A DNA stretch of 64,000 bases from Capronia americana (Eukaryota > Ascomycota > Eurotiomycetes > Chaetothyriales > Herpotrichiellaceae), in NCBI GenBank assembly GCA_016110215.1, contig JADWQD010000004.1, forward strand, positions 806,001 to 870,000, read 5' to 3'. The notes beneath the pieces are model-generated. The model ran no database searches. It saw nothing but the letters and a program-made list of their open reading frames with translations, and was not told where the DNA came from. Of the stretch, positions 11,531 through 21,400 are shown in pieces. The stretch's first letter is position 1. Each line of letters opens with the position of its first letter. A program made the position numbers and the translations under genes.

Positions 11531-12730
11531 ATGTCGACGACAGGAGAAAACCCCCATATGGACCTGGATCCCAAATATGACGACTACGACTTCCCTACCA
11601 CCGCCCCCGAGAATCAGTCAGGTCATCCCGGCCACACCACTAAAGAACAAGATGCACAAGTCCACCAGCTGCGAGCCCTTCTCGAAAGGGAAGGCTACAC
11701 GGCCCGATTGGACACCTTGACATTGCTACGCTTCTTGAGAGCGCGCAAATTCAATGTCGAGCATGCCAAAGCAATGTGCGCGCACCCACAGTCACGTCGC
11801 GGCGAGGCACTAACGGAGCTACAGGTTTATCAAGAACGAGCAATGGCGGAAAGAATTCGGCACCGACGACCTGGTTCGGACCTTTGACTACAAGGAACGA
11901 CCGCAAATGTTTGAATACTACCCGCAGTATTATCACAAGACGGACAAGGTGGGAAAATAACAGATTGGAAGAAAGGAGTGCTGGCATTGCTGACGGCGCT
12001 GCAGGACGGCCGCCCTGTCTACATTGAACAGTATGGCAAGATTGACTTGAACGCCATGTACAAAATCTCTACTGCGGAGCGCATGGTTCAGAACCTAGTT
12101 GTTGAGTACGAGAAAGTTGCCGACCCACGACTGCCCGCTTGCTCGCGGAAGGCAGGCAAACTCCTCGAGACATGCTGCACCATCATGGACATGAAGGGAG
12201 TCGGTGTAGGCAGAATTCCCTCGGTCTACGGCTACCTCAAATCTGTCAGCGCCATCTCGCAGGACTACTACCCAGAGCGACTGGGCAAGCTGTACATCAT
12301 CAACGCTCCATGGGGTTTCAGCAGCGTCTTCAGCTTTGTCAAGTCCTTCCTCGACCCCATCACCGTCGCCAAAATTCACGTCCTCGGTTCGGGTTACCAA
12401 AAGGAATTACTCGCTCAGGTTCCCGCAGAAAACCTTCCCAAGGAGTTCGGCGGCACCTGCGAGTGCGAGGGTGGATGTCAATTCAGCGACGAAGGTCCCT
12501 GGCAAGACCCTGCCTATGCAAAGCCACCGAAATGGGCGAGGGACGATCCGGTTACCGGCAAGGAAGCCAACAACACGGTCCAACCAGCTCCAGGTGGTGG
12601 CGCTCAGGATCCAGTTACAAAGCCAGATCCCGCTCCAGCTACAGCACCTGCGCAAGCGGAAAATGTTCCATCTGAAGGACCGAAGTTGCCCTTGGAAGAT
12701 GCACAGGCAGCAGGGTCGGGGTTGAACTAG
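11531..12730 (+). CDS. SEC14: Sec14-type phosphatidylinositol/phosphatidylcholine transfer protein
   Basis: Exons 11531-11775, 11825-11948 and 12005-12730 give 364 aa. Introns are 11776-11824 (49 nt) and 11949-12004 (donor GTGGGA, acceptor TGCAG). The CRAL-TRIO N domain (LRALLEREGYTARLDTLTLL, RFLRARKFNVEHAKAMF) precedes the lipid-binding CRAL-TRIO domain. That domain carries GRPVYIEQYGKIDLNAMYK, the gate-helix region YYPERLGKLYIINAPWGFSS and the end motif LPKEFGGTCECEGGC. A Pro/Ala/Gln-rich tail of about 60 residues extends beyond the usual yeast length. Family role: exchange of PI and PC on Golgi membranes and stimulation of PI4P synthesis for secretion. The start follows a CCATGTCG context and matches Sec14 N-terminal length. 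Confidence 0.94.
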
Positions 12731-13478
12731 AAGCATCCCCCAGAATCGCAAGTTGCCCCAAACCACCAGGTAGCGTTGAAGGCATCAAAAAGATCTCGAT
12801 GTATCGGCAGGTCCAAGAAACAGAAGGCTTAGGGTCCAGTGCCATGGGAGGGACGCCGTTGTTGGCTCGCATATACATTAGACCGAACGGATTGGCTCCC
12901 GGAGGGAACTGCCCACAAGAATCTAATCGATCGCTACCAGTGTGCATGTGATCGCAAATTGTCCAGCCACCTGCGACCGGTCCCTCTGAGCGACTCCACA
13001 CATATTTCCTTTAGACGGGCCGTGGGAGAGACGTTGGTAGAAAAGTGATATTGTCCGTATGTCGTAAACTGCAATGCCAGTGGCACAAATGCCGATTGTA
13101 TGCAGAACCCCTACAAGCCGGCCGAACCGGCACCAGGGGTTTCCAGTTCACTGCCAGACATGAGAGGAGCCGTCAGTTTTGCTTGCCGACGAACGTACAC
13201 CGGGTGCGGTCGGTCTGGCGATGAGTCTTGTAATTTCCGCTCTCCACTGAGAGCAGAGACTTTGTAAGCAGTCGCCGCCAGTCCTGCTTCAGCCCACGTT
13301 TTTGCTGCATTGTGAGCAGTAACCAGGAGGGCAATGTGACGTCGCCAACTCTTCCTGGGCCTTTCTTGCTTTTGCCAGCGGGCGGTATCGTCCAGCGCAG
13401 CGGTGGTATTCGCCTACTCGACGCCTTCGCAAAACAGCTTTACCGTCCTCGATAGGTTCATCGTATCCCAATCGCGTC
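12731..13478. other. Convergent 3' region between SEC14 and NSL1
   Basis: 748 bp between two stop codons facing each other. Short ORFs only; no repeat or RNA gene seen. Confidence 0.5.
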
Positions 13479-14405
13479 TCACTCGAACTCCATAGCCACA
13501 GTCCTTGCCCGCTGGACTCTACCCACCGTTTCCGTTAGACTGGGCTCATTGCCAGTAGAGACGGACGCGTCCTCACGCCGATTTGCCAACCCAGCAAGGG
13601 CCGCAAGCTCATTCGTCCCGCGCTCATACATTGCCCTGCGATCTTCAAACCACCCATCGGGCAATGGATTCAATGTTAATACACCTATCCCGTCACTTTC
13701 CGCCGCCTCCTGCTTTAACGTAGCAACTTCCCTCTCGAATTCCTCATCTTCTCCCTCCATTATCTCGTTGTAGTGTCGGCCGAACGCTTCAGCACCCTGT
13801 TTCGGCGCCACCCGTCTCAACTGTCCAACCTGCACTGTCAAACTTTCCAATTCAGCATACAGATCCGCAACTTTTCTCTGGAGGCGCGTATCATGGGCCT
13901 CGTAGCTGAAATCCACGCCTTCCTCTTCTTCTTTCGGCCTACTCGAGCCAGGCGTATCGGTGGCTGAGACGGGAGCGGGATGTTTGGTGGTCAAGGTCGT
14001 GGGCGGGAAGGATGTCACATCTAGGCCGTTGACTGTGATCGAGTGGGAGGCCGAAGCGTAGACGCGTGAGATGAAAGCGTCCACGTACGCTCGGACGGAG
14101 GCGCGCATGGGGTCCTCCTGTTCCTCAATCTCGTCCTCCTTGCAATTCGAGGACACTTGTTGTTGTGCGGGTTGTGAGTCTTGCACCGCGGGTTTCACCC
14201 CGTCAAGTGATATCACCGTCGCAGGGTGTGCTTTCCTCGGCTGTTGTTGTGCCGCTGAAGGAGGGAAATGCAGGTCGAGTTTTTGGCGCGCAGATGCGAT
14301 CAGGTTGGATTGCAGATAGGTGAGGTCTTGGGCGGATTGCAATTCGATTTTGCGATGGTGAGAGTCCGGCAGGGGGTGAGGGTGGAGCGTCGATTCTACT
14401 TCCAT
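13479..14405 (-). CDS. NSL1: Mis14/Nsl1-type subunit of the MIS12 kinetochore complex
   Basis: Single exon, 308 aa from the first ATG at 14405 (MEVESTLHPHPL). Near the N-terminus, RKIELQSAQDLTYLQSNLIA is the hallmark of the fungal Mis14 domain. Then come KLDLHFPPSA, a segment DPMRASVRAYVDAFISRVY, and a coiled coil at about residues 190-255 (DTRLQRKVADLYAELESLTV). The end of the protein has a conserved-looking NPLPDGWFEDRRAMYERG. The family forms part of the Mis12/MIND complex that links the inner kinetochore to Ndc80. The assignment is by pattern recognition of the domain; a generic coiled-coil protein is less likely because the N-terminal signature and order fit. Confidence 0.82.
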   Translation of the reverse strand: MEVESTLHPHPLPDSHHRKIELQSAQDLTYLQSNLIASARQKLDLHFPPSAAQQQPRKAHPATVISLDGVKPAVQDSQPAQQQVSSNCKEDEIEEQEDPMRASVRAYVDAFISRVYASASHSITVNGLDVTSFPPTTLTTKHPAPVSATDTPGSSRPKEEEEGVDFSYEAHDTRLQRKVADLYAELESLTVQVGQLRRVAPKQGAEAFGRHYNEIMEGEDEEFEREVATLKQEAAESDGIGVLTLNPLPDGWFEDRRAMYERGTNELAALAGLANRREDASVSTGNEPSLTETVGRVQRARTVAMEFE

Positions 14406-14865
14406 CGTGGCTTTGAGTCGGAATGCTGTGTAAATCTGTTTCCGTTTGTTGTCTTCAACGTAAATGCTCCGGCTCAGTTGGAGTTTGGGCGTGAGGACCG
14501 TAAACAATGCAGCTATCGATAACGCGTGTGGGTGTACACAGTAGGGTGAATCGATTGGTCAGCATATAAGCCTACCGGTGTTAGGTGGGTGCCTCGGTGG
14601 GTGCTACTCCGCACTTTGTCGCCGATGCGCAACGCCGCCAGAAGAAATTGCGAAGAAATCTAGAGAACTACTAGGAGTGACTCAGTCAAGGTAATTAACA
14701 TGCGGAGACAGATTTGAAGATAGATGTCTTCTGCGGTTTCTTGATCTGATTGTCGTTCGGCTGCTGCCTGCTATCTGCATTTACCTAGCATTCTTAGAGA
14801 TCGAGCTGTTCGGCTTGTCTCATTTCGAAGAAGCCTCATCACTCATTTGCCCGCCTTCCTTCAGT
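14406..14865. other. NSL1 promoter / RPS27a 3' flank
   Basis: 460 bp holding the promoter of the minus-strand NSL1 gene and the 3' flank of the ubiquitin-RPS27a gene. No other feature seen. Confidence 0.45.
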
Positions 14866-15395
14866 CTACTTGGACTCGTCGAAGACATAAGTCAAGTGGC
14901 ATCTCCCACAATACTGTCGGTTGTGCATAGCCGCCATGAAAACACCGGCACCGCACTCCTTGGTGGGGCATTCGCGCCTCAACCGCTCGATCTTGCCGTC
15001 GCCGTCGACCTTGTAGTACTTGAGCACGGCCAACTTTGTCTTCTTGCGCTTGTGCTTGATTTTCTTCGGGGTAGTGTACACCTTCTTCTTGCGCTTCTTG
15101 GCACCGCCCCGGAGACTGAGGACCAGGTGGATCGTCGACTCCTTCTGGATGTTGTAGTCCGAGATGGTGCGGCTGTCTTCGAGTTGCTTGCCGGCGAAGA
15201 TCAGGCGTTGCTGGTCGGAAGGAATTCGTTCCTTGGCTGGGAGGGGAGTGTTAGTGATTGAAATGATGCGCGCCGTCTTTCTCGATGCCACGTACCTTGA
15301 ATTTTAGACTTGACATTGTCGATGGTGTCGAAAGACTCCGCCTCAAGGGTGATAGTCTTGCCCGCGAGGTTACGCACGAAGAATTGGCTAGGCAT
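14866..15395 (-). CDS. RPS31: Ubiquitin-40S ribosomal protein S27a fusion with diverged ubiquitin moiety
   Basis: Exons 15296-15395 and 14866-15236 give 156 aa; the intron is 15237-15295 (GTACGT..CCAG). Residues 1-78 are a ubiquitin fold, ending LRGG at the expected cleavage point. Residues 79-156 are RPS27a: basic AKKRKKKVYTTPKKIKHKRK, then a zinc site from two CxxxxC/CxxC pairs (CPTKEC, CGRC). The ubiquitin half has two extra N-terminal residues and about thirteen substitutions in a protein that is nearly invariant elsewhere. Examples in standard numbering are K6R, T9A, V17A, D32A, G35R, G53S and R72S. The hydrophobic patch (L8, I44, V70), K48 and K63 are kept. The S27a half looks normal and should enter the small ribosomal subunit. 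A GTGGGC..TCAG pair upstream of the ATG, with a GCTAAC branch motif, suggests a 5'UTR intron. Confidence 0.95.
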
Positions 15396-16222
15396 CGTAG
15401 AATCTGATGATATCGTTAGCGAGTGTAGGAGAATAAAAAAGATAGGAAGCCCACCTCGACAGTGATCTGTCTTCCTCAATTCTCGAGATGCAGTCGTGGT
15501 TGATCAGCAGAGGAAGTGGACGGTATCGAAGAGAAATTCCGAGTAACGCTTGGTGCGTTCGGAAAAGTCTTGGCAAATTCGGTAGAGTTGCCCGATTTCC
15601 GTAGTGCGATTACGTGATCTGCTGCACCTCGTATGGACTTGCACAAGCTCGCTCTTTCGGTTTCACATGGTTCCATCTTATCTAATCTGTGGCGTAACTC
15701 ACGTGAGGCGTCGTCGCTCTTTCCGTTGCTGTGCAACCCTCTGTTTACGCAGCGCGCCTTCCGAGTTAGCGACTGGTGACGCTGAAATTGAATACTACTT
15801 GCACCTGCTAGTCACTACTGAACTGTTCCATCCTCCCTACCACCCTATACCAATCTACAAGACAACTCTCTTCACCTCCTAAGAACCCAAAGACCTACGT
15901 TTACGTCAACCGAGAAGCCTCTCAGGACCCAGTTCTGAATCCCCGCCTACATCTGCCCTGAGAGGGCCACTTCTCTGAAAAATAGAGTCGTCAGGAATCA
16001 CCTGCGACTGGTGAAAGCTACAAGACACAAGACCGCTGCCCGGTCCGCAGCCCATTGCGCTGCGTGAGGTGAGTACACGATGGGAAAAACCTCTTCTGGG
16101 GATGCCTCGAGAGGCTAACGTTTGCATCTGCAGTCTCGAACCACTGAAGGATCCATATTTCGACAAGTAGAACAACTACAAACCCTTCGACAAGACGACA
16201 TTTCGAACTCATCTCGCCTATC
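15396..16222. promoter_or_regulatory. Divergent promoter region, RPS27a / Swi5-like factor
   Basis: 827 bp between divergent starts. On the plus side, 16069-16133 looks like a 5'UTR intron of the zinc-finger gene: donor GTGAGT, a GCTAACG branch motif and acceptor CTGCAG. A palindromic E-box at 15699-15706 is listed separately. Confidence 0.55.
15699..15706. promoter_or_regulatory. Palindromic E-box TCACGTGA upstream of RPS27a
   Basis: Perfect 8-bp palindrome about 300 bp upstream of the RPS27a start. CACGTG cores bound by Cbf1-type bHLH factors are known near ribosomal protein genes in many ascomycetes, so a role here is plausible. A single 8-mer can occur by chance. Confidence 0.4.
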
Positions 16223-18415
16223 ATGATGTCCAATCCACCTTCATCTCTTCAGCAACGACAGAGGCTACATCGGAGACAGAACTCGACACCCGTTGTAGCC
16301 TTCGAAGCCATGAAGGTCTCCACCAGCATGCCTCAACAACCACGCCACAATCTCCATAGACGGGGTCAATCCTTCGATTTACAGCGAAGCCCCATCCGGA
16401 AACAGCACCAAGGCAGCACGGTAAGTATGACTAACTTAGGATCAATCCACGGACAACAGATTTTGCGGGAAGCGCAGCAGCAAAGAATAGTAAGACCGGG
16501 CCAGCAACACCAACAACAAAACATGCACGTCAGCATACCCAACTCTCCTGATTGCGGTATGTTTCAAGTGGCGTCCAATTCAATTCCAGCGTCACCCTAC
16601 GACAACATGACTATGAATGCAATCATGCACCAGAACTCTCCAGGCATGGACTTCCAGCATTCACACCAGTATTTCAGCGACATGAGCATGTCGATGCAGA
16701 CCGGGATGCCCATGGGCCTCATGGATGAGAATAGCCCTCGTTATTTCCATGATGCTCAAGGGCCCCAGTTCCAGCAAAGTACTGGAATCTCCTTCGACAA
16801 CCGGAGGATGTCACAGCCAGATCTGCGGGTACAGACCCAGTTGCGACCTCACACGCCTTCACAACAAATACAGAGTGGTGAGTATTGAACCGGTGACGAA
16901 GCGTTTGATGGCCTATCTAACTGCTCATTAGCACAATTTCCACTTACGCCCCCTTTCAGCCAACATAACCAGTCAATACAATACTCACGTTCACTGCAAG
17001 CGTCCCCTGCTCTCCAATCCCCATATCCAGTGCCAATGGCCCGAGGCAGGTCTTTGCAAGGAATCATAGAGCAAGAAGAGTTCAAGCACGAGCTTTCCGC
17101 GAGCTCAATTGCGCCGGCTTTTGAAATGGCTGAGATGCCTGTGCCTAGCGCCCGTCGACGAGCCCAGACTCCACCAGCAAGTCAACAAACAGAGCCGACA
17201 AAGCTCAAAGTGGAATCGAGTCCCGAGAAAGAAGACTTCCGCGAAGCTAGGGTACCAAAGCTTGAAGAAAGGCCCGTGCCAGTCCTATCAGCGAAGCAGG
17301 ATCCTGCAGGCAGCGCTTCGCCCACCAGACCAGCGCTCTCCCCCCGCCGCATGTCAATTTCAGACCTACACCTGGAGCCGGGTATCGAGGCATCGATCGA
17401 AGAGACCAACGTAACCCTTGACGACATCGCGCAATATATCGAAGGCCCAGATCCAGTGGATAACAAGTGGATTTGCAAGTTTGACGACTGCAACAAGAAA
17501 TTCGGTCGCAAAGAGAACATCAAATCCCACGTACAGACTCACCTTGGTGACCGCCAATTCAGATGTGACCACTGCAAGAAGTGTTTTGTCCGGGGTCATG
17601 ACCTGAAACGCCATGCCAAAATCCATACTGGCAGCAAGCCGTACCCCTGTCTCTGTGGAAACTCCTTCGCTCGTCACGATGCCCTGACGAGGCACCGACA
17701 GAGAGGAATGTGCATTGGTGCATTTGACGGTGTTGTCAAGAAGGTGATCAAGCGAGGGCGGCCTAGGAAGCACAGGCCGGATATGGATGAGCGCCTTGAC
17801 AAGGCCAGTCGGACGAGGAAGAATAACATCGAGCCACAGCAGGACCATTATGCATCTTCGGCGTCGAGTTGTTCTATCTCTAGCTGGGGCTCACCACCAA
17901 CTGAGACCATGGACAACTTAAGCATCCGGGGCAGCTCTCCATTTGAGACCATGAGTCTCTTTGGCATGCCACAGCACAATGCCTTGGGCATGGACCAGAT
18001 GATGGGCTTCCCTCCTGACACATTTTCGTTCACACCACCACACAGCCCAGGCTACTCAACAGGCAACAAACCCAGCCCATCCTACCGCGAGCTGACACCT
18101 GCTGAGCTGACTGATGTGTCGAATATGCTCCCAGATCTCCCTCCGATGGACCATGCCCTACCGATGGTGGCAACAGCTCTGTCTGGCTTCGCCGAGCATG
18201 ACCTCCCAAGCCTATCACATTCCAGCTCGTCACCTGCAGCTGATGTCGTGGCATTCGACTTCTCAGAATTGCCTCCTCATACCTCAGGAGGGTTGCAGAC
18301 ATCACAGCTTCCCATGAAGATTGAGCAGCATGATAGAAACGACTTTGACAACTTCTTAGACTATGGCAACCTCGAACTGATCGATCCGACGACGGCACAA
18401 GACTTCTTCATGTGA
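16223..18415 (+). CDS. Ace2/Swi5-like C2H2 zinc-finger transcription factor
   Basis: Exons 16223-16877 and 16932-18415 give 712 aa; intron 16878-16931 (GTGAGT..TTAG). The N-terminal 390 residues are Gln/Ser/Pro/Met-rich and probably disordered. Three fingers start near residue 398: W-x-C-x4-C KFGRKENIKSHVQTHLGD, then CDHCKKCFVRGHDLKRHAKI, then CLCGNSFARHDALTRHRQRG. A basic RGRPRKHRP tail follows them. The motifs GRKENIKSH, RGHDLKRHAKIHTG and FARHDALTRHRQRGMC are the signature of the Ace2/Swi5 family, which drives cell-cycle, septation and cell-wall genes. The C-terminal 240 residues are Ser/Pro-rich and acidic near the end (FDNFLDYGNLELIDPTTAQDF), a likely activation region. The start ATG is doubled (MMSN). 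Confidence 0.92.
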
Positions 18416-21400
18416 AAGGCGATGTAGACTTCGGAAGTTAGCAGACACTCTTCAGGGCTATCGACGATCTTTTGAAAAACGAAGCAACCTATGTAAATAT
18501 ACTCTCGGAATGGATGAACGAATTGGAACGAAGGATATCGGAGCAACCTGGGAACTTTTGGGAAGGATTGACGAATGGGATGGGACTGTGTATTTCGACA
18601 TGTCACGCTGGTTATGGCTTTGCGTCGATCGTTTTGTGTACATTCATTCTCTGAATTGCTTTGGGACGAGCGTCGGCGCCGAGGCAACATGCCGTTCTCG
18701 GCTCTTCCTGTCGTGCGGCCTCACTTTGGAGGCTACTCTGGCAGTCAGGGCAGTGTGGGAACCAGGGCGCTGAACAGACATTCACTTATTGGCATTCTTG
18801 AAGGTTGGACGGCACACTCGCTGGTGGAGTAAATTGTCCAGCCTTAGCGAGCTCATAGCAGACAGTCGTTTCCGGATCGGATGCTCGCCAGCCATGGCAA
18901 GGTTGGTCGTCGATGACATTTTGCCAGGGACAGGGTGGTCTTCCTTGAGGGTTAGACCATGCAGTCCAGCTTAATAGAATAAACGAGCATGGACCGATTC
19001 CAATCAACTGTTGATGGCGCATCTTTCGTGCATGCTTCTTGCGTACTTGTCTCCCGAGATTTTCCTGCAACAAGCAGTTCGAATTGAATTGCCGCGAGTT
19101 GGATGGAACCTCGAAGCGGAATACGTCGAACACGTCGCGGAGATGGGGTCTGGGATGAGATCCTTACCGTACACCGGGGCCGTCAGTGACCATGACTCAG
19201 TGAGTTTCCCGAGCCAAGTCGATCCCTATCCTATTCGGGCCTATGTATCTCGTCCCCATCCCTCGCGCTCCGGATATGGTAGGCGTATCGTGAGAGGAGA
19301 AGCCATACAAGGCAATATCGAATACTCAACTCATCTGGCATCGGAGATTCCAGGTCGTGAAGTGTTATTGCAAGGATCTTGTTGATATCCATGCTGTATG
19401 TGTTGAAGGACTCGAGTTCATCGAAGACAAGGTGTGTGTACTCTCTCTTTTTTGGGGTCCATTTCATCGGCAGGCCCGAAATGGAGAATGAGAATGAGAC
19501 TAGGACTGAGACTAAGATAGGCATGGAATGCTCGTTGAGTGTGGAATGAGAAAGTCAGGAGAGGAATCGATGGGAGTAGTGCCTTTCTGGCGTCGGAGGG
19601 GTCCAGGGCTGCCTGTCTCCCGCCCTGCGGTCGGTGTGAGGAGGCATCTTCGTAGTCACTGTACTTGACGTGGCGGTCTCACGGGTGAAATGAAGCTGTA
19701 AAATCAGGTTTCAGCACACAAGGCAGATAGATCAATGTATGCCGAAAGTGATGCGTCCGGGAGGGGTTGTTGGTGCGGAAGCCGTCTAGAGGTTGGGTGG
19801 CTGACTCTCTAGAACGGCGAAGCTCTCTATCTGTTACCCAGATGATGCCCCTTTCTGACAGATTCCCAGCACTTGGGCCAGGGAGGCGCTTGACTGTGGT
19901 GAAACTGCCTTGGGGTCTTGTGCGGGTGCGCGTTGGATCTAGACTGCAGACGCGCTGATGAGTTGATAAGGGCGGTTGGGTATTGTGGTCTCTGTTGCCT
20001 CAGTCTGCGACTTCAGAGTGAGGTGGCACGCTCGACAAGACAGACGGCCTGGTCGTACCGCTTTGACAAGGGGGCTATCTCTTAGGCGCGGTGGATCGAT
20101 TGGTTAAAGGGCCCTCGACCACAAGCGGTGGGTTTAGCTTTCAGGCACAGATATGAACGAGAGGCATGGTGAGGCGAAAGTTGGGTCTTTGCAGCCGGCC
20201 AGTCCTGATAAGTCATCGGTTGGTCGTTGTTGACGCGTCTGCCCGCGTCCGATTCCGATGCTGCTCCTGCTCTGGCACACCTAATCGGCCGTGGTAGATC
20301 TGACGACAGAGGAGTGTGATGCTGCTTGGGAGATGGGTGAAAGTGAAGAGACTCGGTCCCACTACTGGACGGGGTGAGCCTCGAACTAGTACTTTCAGGC
20401 ACTGGCCCTACTTTCGTTGTTCTCTCGTCCGGTTGGGACATGTGCAATGCCACGGTGGCCCATTATGGAGTAGGCGTGGTGATGTCTTCCCACTCAGGTG
20501 ATGTTCAGCGCCGGATTAGAAAGAAGGATAGACCTGACCCTCACGTAACCATATCTCCCCATATTTTAGGGCGCTTAAAGTGCCGCCTCCAAAGTCACCG
20601 ACATCTCAGGGCTTGGGGACTAGTTGCGGAAGCTCAAATATCCGCACATGCCGATACAGCTCTGGATCTATCACTTGGAGGGCTGGCATATGGTGGCCAG
20701 CAGTGCTGTGGCCGCACATTCATTTGTTTCACCCTCAGGCTTAGCAACTAGTGTCTCTTCGGCTTCGGCACTTTGACCATTGAGATGGACACCGAGCCGG
20801 TTCGAGCACTGTCCCGTGAGGTCGACGGAGTCGCTCCTGCCATAATTACCGGGTTAAATCGACTTGGCCTCAATGTTGTCGATCATCAGAAAGTGAGGCA
20901 GAGGCAGACCAGGCTGACACTTTAAGGGGTGGATGTCAGAGGACTATATCTTGAAAGGGTGTGGCCAAGGTGTCGGTGATCCATTACGGGACGACGAAAC
21001 AGGGGAATCCCGAGGGTGCGGGTAGAGACGGATATATTCGCGATAAGCTGTGCAGATCTTTGTTAATTGTCAGCCATAGTCGTACCTTCGACACGAGGAG
21101 CAGCTGGGTACATAGGCGAGCATGCTTGAATTCTGAGGGCCGGGACTTAGATGGGAAGCTGGCCGGCCAAGTCGGGATTGATCGTCGAAACGAGTTCTCG
21201 ATAGTGTTCGCAGAAAGAGCTACGATCTTAAGAAGTGTCGATCGCGACTATCACCCTTCGGCAGTCGTTTGGTTGCTGGAAAGCATCGTCCTGAAGAATC
21301 TTGCTCTCATGACTTTACGAGTAGGGGGTCAGCGTGTCCCAAGGAGGGCCAGGATCGGCGACAGCCTTGCAGTTTCTGATTGGTGTGGCGATCGAGCCTA

